DNA from: Phallusia fumigata
Lineage: Eukaryota > Chordata > Ascidiacea > Phlebobranchia > Ascidiidae
Length of the DNA: 49,677 bases
Direction: 5' to 3'
Assembly (NCBI GenBank): GCA_008931825.1
Contig: QXVZ01029374.1
Coordinates: 1 to 49,677 of the forward strand
Part shown: one piece after another, positions 1 to 11,000 of the stretch
How positions within the stretch are numbered: position 1 is the stretch's first letter
Layout: each line of letters opens with the position of its first letter
Made by a program: the position numbers and the translations under genes
Notes under the pieces: model-generated
Database searches by the model: none
Told to the model about the DNA's origin: nothing
Seen by the model: the letters and a program-made list of their open reading frames with translations, nothing else

Positions 1-799
1 ACATGCTATCTAGTTCGGTGTCTTGGTAAACTTAACAAAAAACGTATGTTTGTTACGTACTCTACGTGAACATTTAACTACCTTATGACCACTGCCAACA
101 TACTGTTTAAGGTTTAAACAAAACTTTTCCGCCCCATAAAACACCAAAACCTTTTCCAATCTCAATTCTCAGCACCTGTGACTGGGCCCAACCTGTTTAA
201 GCTAGGACCACAGCTTGTACTGTCTCAGGTTACCGAACAACGATACCGCGCAAAGTTCAACACAGTATCTGAATGGAGTCAATAGAAGAGTAAACAAACC
301 GCGGACGAGCAAAGAGATCTGCTTTGACCAATAAACCAGTTTGCTAGCGTTCAGTAGCGATCACGCTTTTGGTCGGAAAATGGGGGGAGGGTATATAATA
401 CCTGAAGCGACTTCATGGGCAGTAGTAAAAATATTGTGTAAAACTTTCCCATTTTGGCAAATCGAAGTTAAAGAAATCAACAGGAATAAACTTTAACTCT
501 ACTTTTTTTAACAAACATTTGTTTTATTCATTCATATCAGCTTTACTGTCAGGGGAGAACAACATTAATACAAACGGTATATTGAGTGAATAGTGACAAA
601 ACTGAAACCGGATACAGAAATATCCTAAAATTTAACTTTCGTAAACTTATCGCAAACACATCCAGTTTACGCATGACTGACGCATGTGTGTGAACTGTGA
701 ACTCACAAATTTTCTGTTTTGGTTTTGCAAGTTAAACGAATATTTCTGTGGCTGCGAAAAGCTTTGATTGTAATGGTTTTGCTGTAAATATTTTCCAGC
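1..799. other. Upstream non-coding region
   Basis: No exon with coding character was found here on either strand. A TATA-like stretch preceded by a G-run lies near 387-400, but it is about 400 bp from the first MRPS22 ATG, so its use as that gene's promoter is uncertain. Confidence 0.4.
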
Positions 800-3700
800 A
801 TGACGTCTTTGACCTGTAGATTTGCAATCGCCAGATTGGCGAGGGTAAGCTGTGGTAAACGGACGGTTTACTCGGGACCAGAATCATTTCCTGTGTTTTC
901 GCGCCAAGATTGTAAGTGAAATTCGTTTAGTGTTGCAACTGCTTCGTCAAATGTATCTTTATTTTTAGGATAAATAAAGTCTTTATTTTAATTCTGTTTA
1001 GTTCCTGCGGATGATGGCTCATGGGAATGGAAAAAATTAAAGAGTATGCGACAAAGAGTGATCGATATTCGTAAGTTAGTAAACTCAGTACATTTAGTGC
1101 TAACTTGTCCAAAGAATTTATTTTCTGTAAGCTGCCAATTTGACATAATGATTATTGCAACTGCTTTGTTTCAGTCATTGCACATTCAAATTAATTTTAA
1201 AACTCATATGCTTGGTGCAAAAAATATTTTGCAAACATTACTGACTTTATCTTTGTGTGTTGATGTTATTAATGTGCACACAAAGCAATTACTAGAGTTA
1301 CTATAGACTAGTATCTCTTTGTAATCAAGTTGTTTCATATCTTACATGCAGAAAATGGTGTTGAACACACTGGAGATGAAAAAATTGTTGATGATGAAGC
1401 CCGAAAAATGTATTCCCTGCCCCACAAAATTTATTCAAAACCTGAAGACCATTTTCCATTGAGCGGTACATTAAATGATAATCATGTTGCCTAATAGGGT
1501 TTATCAATTTAGTTACTATTAAACTGAAACCAAAATGGTCTGAAACCTTAAATTGTCTGAAACCAAAAATGAGGACAACTGAAAAAAATATAGGGTATTA
1601 TCAATTATTATCAAAACTGTGGTTGCAGTGTAAGAAGCATTAAGAAGTAAGAAGTTCAGGCTTCATTGGTTTTTGATAAATTCTCGTACTTGCCACCAAA
1701 AGTGTTTTTGCTTGTTCCTTTTCACTTAGGTTAAGATTAATGCCTAAACTTCGCTGCAAAATTAGCCTTTTGGCCAAACTTGTGAGCTTACAGTGTCTTG
1801 ATATGTGCTAAGACAAAATAAGGACGTAATCCAAAAATAAGGACATTATTGTTTTCAAAGACACTGGTGTTCAAAAAATGACAAATGTTAGAAATAAGGA
1901 CGATATAGTAACCCTGATTATACTAGTTTATATTTACTGGTTTTTGTTTCAAATTACTTTTATAGATGTGGCAAAAGTAGTGTATGGAAACAAATCAAAA
2001 AGCCAAAAATGGACTCCGATTCGACACAGAATAGATCCAGATTTCATAAGGTTAAGTTTTAAATACATGGTAATGTATCCAACTGTTGCATACAGTTTTG
2101 TTTATTTTGTTTTAAATTATATAATTCAGACCTGAGGTCCAAAGGCTGTTAAAAACTTTAACTGGAAGGGATCCGGAAATTGTGTTTGCTGAGCAAATAG
2201 GGGAGTTCACACACATGCCAAGAATAAGACTTCTTACCACTGAACAACTTAATCAGGTCATTTTTTAAAACTTTTGTTGCACATTTTGTACCAATTTAAC
2301 ATAAAATAACATGTGTTAACATGTGCATAAACATAGTTATTAAACCTATGTAAATGTGCTATGTGTGTGTACTGACAGGAGATCAAAAAGATGGACGAAA
2401 AGGCTGATGAGCTACTTGAAATGCCGCCTGTAATGTTGGAAAGGGAAGAAATTGAGGGAACTATTGCATTTGATGAGTTGCTTGATGGCTATGAAGATGG
2501 AAGATTGATTTTTACTGATATTACAACTGACCTCAAGCAGGATGTACAAAAATTTTAACACATTTTTGTTAAATTTCAGATCAGAAACTAAATATGTTTT
2601 AAAATGATCAAGCACTTTGCTGTGAAAGCAGAGTTTTTTGTAGCAGAAAGAAGCACCTAAAATTGCCTTACATTCCCCATCCACCTGCCCTTAAATATTT
2701 CCAGTTGCGGTTTCTGTATTTCATTGATTTTTGGTTTACTATGCTTTAAGTGAGCGTGGCTTTGTGTAGGAAAGATGCATGGTTGTGAGGGAACCAAACG
2801 GCCTTCTACGTGTGGCTAACTGGGATGAAAGAGATCGAGTTATGGGTGTCTACTATCCAAAACCTGAGCGAAAACTTCATAAAGATCCAGTATTTGAGAA
2901 CCCAGAGGTAAAACAATACCATGATTGATGCTTGGTTTGTGTAACAACTGAAAAGTGCCCATTAAGGTTTAAAAAGGGTGCATTTCCAAATACAGCTGCT
3001 GTTTTTGATTTAGGTTGCATTTAAGAATCGGTTTCACAAAAACATTCTGGAACGAATCCTTGTCGAATTTGAGCCTGATTCCAAAGAATTTATCAAGTAC
3101 ACACAAATGGTGTATGATGACATTGACAAAGAAAGTGAATATAATTTATTAAGGTATGTTGCTAAGTTTCCATGAAATATTTCTTTGTAATTGTTTGCAC
3201 CAATAAAATGTATCCTGCAAAGTTTACATTAGGCAACAGAAATATTTCTTTTTCATAGATCCACTAGGTTCTTCGGTGGTTTTGCATTTTATCTCGCCAA
3301 ACATAAATCGATTGATGGGCTACTAAAAGACATTTTGGAAAACCAATCGTAAGCAGTCTAAGCATTAGCTAGCAGATTGCCACACTTTTAAAGCTATGAA
3401 AAGTGTATATAACAGTTAGTGCTGTACTTTATAAATGCAATTTTCACCAAATAATTAAATTGCTTCGCTTGTAATAGTATATTTTGTGTGATAGATTATC
3501 AGATGCAGCAGATCTTGTTAGACTTTATGGATTAATAAATTCTAAATCAAACACTGCTAAGAAGCTTAAAGACGATTCGGAAGATTTTGATGTGGTTCAG
3601 GTGAAATATTATTTCACTTTTTTCCTTATCTTGCTTTTTCCTTGCTAAAAAATCAAAATTAACTTACACCTTTTTCTCCATTATGAATGTCATTTTTGTT

Positions 3701-3803
3701 GTTGCAGGCATATGTTCAGAACAATGCGACAATGAAAAGTTTTCTTGAGTTGGCTTTGCAAAGCATTAAACAGTCACAGCAAACAGCCACACGATTTTCC
3801 TGA
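800..3803 (+). CDS. MRPS22: Small-subunit mitochondrial ribosomal protein mS22 (MRPS22)
   Basis: Structural protein of the mitochondrial small ribosomal subunit. Phase-consistent exons: 800-911, 1002-1070, 1352-1465, 1966-2050, 2130-2256, 2379-2543, 2770-2907, 3014-3153, 3259-3348, 3495-3600, 3708-3803 (stop TGA), giving about 413 residues against about 360 in human. The family match is clear from 2130 on: [27 protein letters not shown], the [10 protein letters not shown] segment followed by [34 protein letters not shown] and KSIDGLL all align with vertebrate MRPS22. The first residues ([20 protein letters not shown]) are basic, hydroxylated and free of acids, as in a mitochondrial presequence. 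The 5' part is less certain: the third exon needs the donor at 1466; read past it, the same frame stops at 1492-1494, which would give a separate protein of about 107 residues. The 69-nt second exon is a multiple of three and could be skipped in frame. Part of exon 9 and the last two exons recur after the gap at 5443. Confidence 0.92.
1466..1965 (+). other. Intron/spacer within the MRPS22 model, AT-rich
   Basis: A 500-bp stretch with no coding exon in either direction. It carries repeated short motifs around 'aaataaggac' and 'ctgaaacca' and resembles a degraded dispersed repeat: it begins near 1495 with a GGGTTTATCAA-like end and finishes near 1917 with AGTAACCCTG. No target-site duplication was found, so the repeat is not claimed. 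Confidence 0.35.
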
Positions 3804-5442
3804 CATGTGTACTCTGTGGCACCATTGATAACAAAAGAAATGTGCTATCCAAAACAATCACTGCTTTATGTTTTTATCAAATCAAACATTGGTGTGACAT
3901 AAAAAAAACAATTTATGTTCCCCGAATTTTGCATTTTATGTTTGTTCGTAACTGAAAGTGTCAAGTTTCCTTTGTATGTTGCAAAGTTCTATGAATGATT
4001 TTTATCCTAATCTGGCCATAGTTTTGAAACTGTGTCATTTACAATGCATAAACTGAACACGTAGTCTTTGGATGCATTGTTGTTCTGTCTTTTCAAACTT
4101 TCTCTTCATATTTGTAGGACTGTTGTCCTGTAGGAAAATAACAATAAGAAAATGGACACTGAAAACTGTACAAATCTGTATCTGCAAGTCTGTCAGACCT
4201 TTCTCACTTGCAAGTATGATGATCCAACCACATTTGATGACCTGTACAAGCTTTTACCATGGCTCCGACAGTCCTTAACATGCTGTGTATGTGCAAATGT
4301 CATTGTGGATCCCATGTCCTCCACTCAATCACATTGTCAGCATTTTATATGTAAGTTGTTCAAAACGTAACCTTCATTTTAGCATGCCTAAAAGCACATG
4401 TACTGTTCTAAATTTTTAAACTACGTTTTATAAAATTAATAATGCTTGTTAAATCATTTTGTACTGGTTTTAAGGTGGAAAATGTAAAGGCGGAAAAATG
4501 ATCCTACGCCCACAGTGCAGTTGGTGCAAAGATGCTGAGGCTTTTGAAACCAACCAACACCTAGTAGTGCTGGTGATGTGCTTTAAAAAGATTTGTCAGC
4601 TTATAGCCTCATCTCCTATTTATGAACATATCGTGAAATATGATCAGCAAAGAAAGAAAGGTAAAAACCAACTGCAAGTAAGGATGTTTAAAGTAGAATA
4701 GCCGTCTATTCTGGAATAGTTTTTTCGAATCCTAGTGACACACAGAACGTTAAAACGACGTGAGACGCCCGGCCGTTACAGTTGTGTGCGAAGGTATTGA
4801 AAACGTTTATAAGCAAACGGCCTCAGCCAATAAGCCAGCTATTATTTTCAGTTGTGATTCCACCACAAATGCACAATTAGTTGAACGATTCACGACGCAT
4901 GCAATTTGTGCTGATAATGCTAGAAAATTCAAACTTGTGGCGATACTCTCTTCACCTCCTACCATTTGTCGTTTTGTTTATCGTCACGTTAAACAAGTAG
5001 CATTAGTTAAACGGAAACAAACGCGTTGTTTTGGCGCTTGCATCAACACAAATTGTAGACGTATGGCGCATGCTCTTTTACCGCGTGTTTGAATAAAAAA
5101 TATTGGTTCAATTAACGGGAAAATTTTAATTCGAATCCTTATGATTTAATGTTCTACTTTGAACATCCCCAACTGCCAGGAAACAATACCAGCCCCTACC
5201 AAATCAGGTGTAAACTTTTGTATCACGTGCAGAGCTTGCTGCAATCAAAAGCGACTCCCCGTCGAAATCTGATACTTCAACTAAGCGCAAGCGATCGCCG
5301 AGAAAGTTTGCCAGGTAAACGTTGTTTTAATGAAACGACTTGACGAAGTTTTACATGCATCACAAAATGCCCTGTTCAACAATCGTGTTATTCAAAAAAG
5401 TCAACTTTAATTTTTCAATGTAATTTTATTTTATTTCAAAGG
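3289..5442 (+). repeat. First copy of a 2.15-kb duplicated block (assembly overlap)
   Basis: The block from 3289 to 5442 is repeated at 5444-7582, and the two copies are joined by a single 'n' at 5443. It contains the end of MRPS22 exon 9, MRPS22 exons 10-11 and all MSL2 exons except the last. The copies differ by scattered substitutions and indels over roughly the first 600 bp (for example at 3366, 3450, 3571 and a small indel at about 3820) and look identical from about 3868/6008 onward at a constant offset of 2140. Abutment at an 'n' and truncation exactly at the MSL2 last-exon acceptor indicate an unmerged contig overlap. Confidence 0.9.
4152..5314 (+). CDS. MSL2: MSL2 RING E3 ligase, first assembly copy (lacks last exon)
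   Basis: Exon 1 is 4152-4350 (MDTENCTNLYL...) and exon 2 is 4475-4660, joined in phase 1. A probable later exon is 5233/5235-5314, rich in Lys/Arg/Ser. The RING is spread over exons 1-2. Visible zinc-ligand candidates are CCVC, then CQHFIC, then CGKC and CSWC. The segment LPWLRQSLTCCVCANVIVD aligns with the vertebrate MSL2 N-terminus (LPYFRQSLSCCVCGHLLQD). This copy stops at the gap at 5443, just at the acceptor of the final exon, which exists only once (7582-7699). It is the same gene as 6292-7699. Confidence 0.8.
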
Positions 5443-5443
5443 N
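5443..5443. other. Single-base assembly gap (n)
   Basis: An ambiguous base at a contig join. Sequence resumes at a position equivalent to 3289, inside MRPS22 exon 9, so the join runs backwards by 2.15 kb. Confidence 0.95.
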
Positions 5444-5959
5444 TTATCTCGCCAAACATAAATCGATTGATGGCCTACTAAAAGACATTTTGGAAAACCA
5501 ATCGTAAGCAGTCTAAGCATTTGCTTGCAGATCGCCACACTTTTAAAGCTATGAAAAGTGTATATAACAGTTAGTGCTGTACTTCATAAATGCAATTTTT
5601 TACCAAATAATTAAATTTATTCGCTTGTTATAGTATATTTTGTGTGATAGATTATCAGATGCAGCAGATCTTGTTAGACTTTATGGATTAATAAATTCTA
5701 AATCAAACACTGCTAAGAAGCTTAAAGATGATTCAGAAGATTTTGATGTGGTTCAGGTGAAATATTATTTCACTTTTTTCCTTATCTTGCTTTTTCCTTG
5801 CTAAAAAATCAAAATTAACTTACACCTTTTTCTCCATTATGAATGTCATTTTTGTTGTTGCAGGCATATGTTCAGAACAATGCGACAATGAAAAGTTTTC
5901 TTGAGTTGGCTTTGCAAAGCATTAAACAGTCACAGCAAACAGCCACACGATTTTCCTGA
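5444..5959 (+). pseudogene. Duplicate 3' end of MRPS22 (assembly copy)
   Basis: Second copy of the last part of MRPS22: a fragment of exon 9 (5444-5503), exon 10 (5651-5756) and exon 11 with stop (5864-5959). The coding differences seen are synonymous (GAC/GAT, TCG/TCA and GGG/GGC), while the introns differ more. There is no upstream exon or start, so it is not an independent gene. It most likely represents the other allele of 3289-3803. Confidence 0.85.
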
Positions 5960-7582
5960 CATGTGTACTCTGTAAAGAAATGTGCCATCCAACACAATCA
6001 CTGCTTTATGTTTTTATCAAATCAAACATTGGTGTGACATAAAAAAAACAATTTATGTTCCCCGAATTTTGCATTTTATGTTTGTTCGTAACTGAAAGTG
6101 TCAAGTTTCCTTTGTATGTTGCAAAGTTCTATGAATGATTTTTATCCTAATCTGGCCATAGTTTTGAAACTGTGTCATTTACAATGCATAAACTGAACAC
6201 GTAGTCTTTGGATGCATTGTTGTTCTGTCTTTTCAAACTTTCTCTTCATATTTGTAGGACTGTTGTCCTGTAGGAAAATAACAATAAGAAAATGGACACT
6301 GAAAACTGTACAAATCTGTATCTGCAAGTCTGTCAGACCTTTCTCACTTGCAAGTATGATGATCCAACCACATTTGATGACCTGTACAAGCTTTTACCAT
6401 GGCTCCGACAGTCCTTAACATGCTGTGTATGTGCAAATGTCATTGTGGATCCCATGTCCTCCACTCAATCACATTGTCAGCATTTTATATGTAAGTTGTT
6501 CAAAACGTAACCTTCATTTTAGCATGCCTAAAAGCACATGTACTGTTCTAAATTTTTAAACTACGTTTTATAAAATTAATAATGCTTGTTAAATCATTTT
6601 GTACTGGTTTTAAGGTGGAAAATGTAAAGGCGGAAAAATGATCCTACGCCCACAGTGCAGTTGGTGCAAAGATGCTGAGGCTTTTGAAACCAACCAACAC
6701 CTAGTAGTGCTGGTGATGTGCTTTAAAAAGATTTGTCAGCTTATAGCCTCATCTCCTATTTATGAACATATCGTGAAATATGATCAGCAAAGAAAGAAAG
6801 GTAAAAACCAACTGCAAGTAAGGATGTTTAAAGTAGAATAGCCGTCTATTCTGGAATAGTTTTTTCGAATCCTAGTGACACACAGAACGTTAAAACGACG
6901 TGAGACGCCCGGCCGTTACAGTTGTGTGCGAAGGTATTGAAAACGTTTATAAGCAAACGGCCTCAGCCAATAAGCCAGCTATTATTTTCAGTTGTGATTC
7001 CACCACAAATGCACAATTAGTTGAACGATTCACGACGCATGCAATTTGTGCTGATAATGCTAGAAAATTCAAACTTGTGGCGATACTCTCTTCACCTCCT
7101 ACCATTTGTCGTTTTGTTTATCGTCACGTTAAACAAGTAGCATTAGTTAAACGGAAACAAACGCGTTGTTTTGGCGCTTGCATCAACACAAATTGTAGAC
7201 GTATGGCGCATGCTCTTTTACCGCGTGTTTGAATAAAAAATATTGGTTCAATTAACGGGAAAATTTTAATTCGAATCCTTATGATTTAATGTTCTACTTT
7301 GAACATCCCCAACTGCCAGGAAACAATACCAGCCCCTACCAAATCAGGTGTAAACTTTTGTATCACGTGCAGAGCTTGCTGCAATCAAAAGCGACTCCCC
7401 GTCGAAATCTGATACTTCAACTAAGCGCAAGCGATCGCCGAGAAAGTTTGCCAGGTAAACGTTGTTTTAATGAAACGACTTGACGAAGTTTTACATGCAT
7501 CACAAAATGCCCTGTTCAACAATCGTGTTATTCAAAAAAGTCAACTTTAATTTTTCAATGTAATTTTATTTTATTTCAAAGG
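5444..7582 (+). repeat. Second copy of the 2.15-kb duplicated block
   Basis: Repeat of 3289-5442, immediately after the 'n' at 5443. It is 2139 bp long against 2154 bp and runs on into unique sequence (the MSL2 last exon). See the first copy for details. Confidence 0.9.
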
Positions 7583-7699
7583 AGATATGTCACCAGCAGC
7601 CTACTTAACATTCCAGTGCAACAAGTGTTGCAAGACGCGATGAACATTAAACACGTTGATGTCAACTCACAACCATCCACTGTGGATTGTAAAACTTGA
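6292..7699 (+). CDS. MSL2: MSL2, E3 ubiquitin ligase of the MSL chromatin complex
   Basis: In flies and mammals MSL2 pairs with MSL1 in the MSL complex and ubiquitinates chromatin targets such as histone H2B. Exon 1 is 6292-6490 and exon 2 is 6615-6800; together they give an N-terminal helix region plus a RING with CCVC, CQHFIC, CGKC and SWC, closely matching vertebrate MSL2. A probable exon 3 starts after the acceptor at 6921 (frame VVCEGIENVYKQ...) but its donor is uncertain, the best being after 7132. Exon 4 is 7373/7375-7454 (IKSDSPSKSDTSTKRKRSPR). The last exon is 7582-7699, ending in TGA. The CXC zinc cluster typical of MSL2 was not found, so the protein may be short or an exon may be missed. 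Exon 1 starts about 330 bp after the MRPS22 stop copy on the same strand. Confidence 0.8.
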
Positions 7700-8057
7700 T
7701 GTAATTTTTTCTTCATTATTTAGGTGATGATAACCAAGCAAGGTCCGTAGAATGCCAGGCGTGATAATGTTTGCCGTGCAATGATTTTTTTGTTCACCGT
7801 GTCGACTCAACAAATAAATAAATCGTATTTTCTCTTGTTTTTTTGTAGAATATTGGGAATGCTAGTAAAATTTTAGTGGAGAGATGTGAAAACGGAAGTT
7901 CATTTTGGGAAATACTGTACCTCTGTGGGCTATTTCATTGTAGTACATGAAACGTCACAAATTGTGAAAATTCTATGACGTATTCATTGTAAGCACAGGG
8001 ATTTAACTTGGCTGTCGGGTTGTTATTTACAATTTGGAGTCCAACGACAGAAACGCA
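7700..8057 (+). other. MSL2 3' UTR and GCC2 5' flank
   Basis: AT-rich interval between the MSL2 stop and the GCC2 start. It contains an AATAAA polyadenylation signal at about 7813-7818 followed by a T-rich stretch, suitable for ending the MSL2 transcript. No coding exon was seen. Confidence 0.55.
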
Positions 8058-11000
8058 ATGGATTCACCTTCACCTAGCTCAACCCCATCCCAAACTGGGA
8101 CACCAAGAAAGGTTTGTAAAACTGGTGAACTATCCGGTAACATTTTATGTTTTAAAAGCTTGCTACAGTGATAGTTAAATGTAAAAGTAAGAACTTTTAT
8201 CTCGGTGTAATTGAAAGATTAAATATGTCCAATGTGATATTGGCCTAAGTTACCTTTCTGTTTATAGCTGGAAAATATGTCCCAGGAAGACCTGGTGAAA
8301 AACTGTAGAAAGCAGATGATCTTTATCCAAAAACTGAAAGGAAAATCAGATGACCTGCAAGCAAAACTTAAAAAACAAGTGGATTATGATGAGGTTGTAC
8401 TATTACTTCTAATTATTTAGCTGTGTAGATATTTCATGAGAATGATTGAGCGTTTGTAGCATTTGTGCATTGTTTTGCTCTGATGTCTAATCACTGTTCC
8501 CTGTCCATTAGATCTTTTCACTTCTTCACGATTAAAAGTATTAAAGTTTTAAATATATTGCTATTTGTTTTAGATTAAGCAAAATCATGCTACATTGTTG
8601 GACCAAAATGAGAAACTACAAACTGAGAAGACAGCGGTAGAAAAGGCGAAAAGTTCCTTGTCTGAGGAGTTGGAATGTTTGCAAATGAAGCAAGAAACTT
8701 TGATGTCTTCACTGCAGTGTATGCAAGATGACTTTACAAGAGTGACAAATGAAAATAAGCAGCTCCACAATGATGCTGACCTTACACAAAAAAGAGTCGC
8801 TGTCCTAAAACAAAAGTTTAAGGAGATGCAAATTGAGCGCCAAGACTTGTCTGATCAATTAACTGATAATAGTCAACAGTTACTTGCTCTGAAGAGTCAC
8901 ATTAAGAAACTGTCTGAGAGTGAACATCAGTTGACTGAAAATAATGAAACTCTTAGCAAAGAGAATGAGACAATAAAAAGTGAGTTGTCTGCTGTCAAGA
9001 TATCTCTCCAGTTTTTTGAAGAAAAAAAAGACACTTCTTCTGATATGTCATCAGAAATCATTTCTGAGCTTCGTTCTGATGCAGAATGCCTCCAATCTAA
9101 GCTTTCTGAATTAACTGCTGAAAATGATCAGTTACAAGAAAAAATTACAGCTCTAGAAGATGACAAAAACAATGTCAATGCTAATGTTTTGCAGTTGCAA
9201 GATTTGGTAAAGTCTGTTCAGTCAGAGTTGCAGCAGGAGCATAAAAATGTCAGCTGCCATGAGACCACAATACAAAACCTAAAAGAAGGTCATTTATTGG
9301 AGCTAAATGAAATTTCAGAAAAACTGGAGCTTGCAATGAATGAAAATAAAGACATTGTGTCAGAGATGTCAAAACTACAGGCTGAAAAGAAAGATCAAGA
9401 AATAAAAATGCATTCCCTGGAAGAAAAATGTTCTCATTTACAGAATGAAGCAACATTGATATGTAAACAAAACACTGAAGTGGCTTCAAAGTTAGCTCAA
9501 AAAGTTTCAGATGAAAGCAAAGAATTAGAAGAGTCCAAAAGTGAGATTGATGATTTGAAAGTAAAACTTCAGACTTCCATGTCAGAAACTTCTATCTTAA
9601 ATAAAAAATTGGACAAACTTGAAAAAGAACAGCTGCAAAAGGAAACATTGTTATGTCAGTCTTTGGATGAAGTCAATAAAGAATGTACGACATTAAAACA
9701 ACAATTTGACGAAGCAGAGAAAAAATATATGGAGGAAAAGGACAGGTTAAACAATGAATTGCAGCAAATGCAAGAAACTGTGGAAACTCAGGCAAATGAA
9801 CTTGCTAATCAAACAAAAGCATGTGAAGAGCTTACCCTATTACATGAACAGACAAAATCTGACTTCACTTTGGAAAAAGAAAGAGCTGATTGTTCAGCAC
9901 AACGACAAACTGAGATTGTTTTTGAACTAGAAGAAGCCAAGCAGCAAATAGAAAATCTGAAATCTGAAATTGTAAATTTGCAGGCAAAAGAAAAATCACT
10001 AACTGATGATTTCCAAACATTAAAATCTGAAAACACCACCTTGGCCTCTGAACTAAATGAGGCTTTGTCCAAAATCAGCTCTCTACAAACAGAAAAATCA
10101 ACCCTAGAAAATGTAATCGACGAACAAAAAGACAAGGAGCAGAAATTGAAGGCTGAAATATCTGATATAGAAACCTCTCAATCATCTGACATAGAACTAG
10201 CTGAGAATTGTACAGCATTAACTAAACAAAATGAGGAACAATTAAAGATAATCGCTCAATTGCAGGAAGACATCAGTGTGTCAAACCAGCAGTGTCTGGA
10301 CATGAAGAACTCAATGGACAAGCAGAATGTTGAAAACTTGGGGAAAATAGAACAGCTTATGGCACAAAAAAGCGAGTTGGGTAACCAGTTGGATGAATCA
10401 TCTTTAATCTCGCACAAGCTGGAGGAGGAGGTAAAAAATCTTCAGAATATGTTAAGTTCCGTTGAAGAGTCAAAGTCAGTGGAAATAACATGCCTGAAGA
10501 ATAAAGTTCAAGAACTAAAAGAAAAAAATTCATGTCTGCAATCTCAGTTGGATTCACTTGCTGAAAGCAGAAGCCTGGCTAGCGAAGAAAGTGAATCAAT
10601 GTTGGTCAAGTTGCAAGGACAACTTACAGAATCACAACAAGCAGCTAACCAACTGACAAAAACTATTAAAGAACTGGAAAAGAATATAGTTGATCAAGCT
10701 GGCATGTTGAAGACTTGCAAAGCTGATGAAGTGAAGTTCAGGGCTGAAATGGACTCTACCATGCAGGAGTTAGGCGATGTTAGAGCTGAAGTCCAAAAAT
10801 CAGAATCCGTCATCGCAGGTTTAAACACACAGAATGGTGAATTACTGCAAACGATTAACGACCTTGAAAGTGAAAACTTAAAGGTTGTAAATGAAATGAA
10901 AACCATTGACAGCGAAAAGTGTGAACTTGCAAAGCAGCTTACACAAACCAAAACTGAATTTGAAGCATTGCAGTTGCAACAATGCAATTTGTTAAAGTCA

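Noticed and set aside
4727-4737. TTCGAATCC-like motifs as tRNA B boxes (also 5128, 6867, 27490)
   Set aside because: No matching A box or cloverleaf could be found at tRNA spacing.
4760-5092. 110-residue open frame (repeated at 6900) as an independent gene
   Set aside because: It has no ATG start. Its frame follows from an acceptor at 4781 in the phase expected for the next MSL2 exon, so at most it is part of MSL2.
3289-7582. Genuine tandem duplication of MSL2
   Set aside because: The copies abut at an 'n', copy 1 is cut exactly at the last-exon acceptor, and the same pattern occurs at other joins. Contig overlap is simpler.
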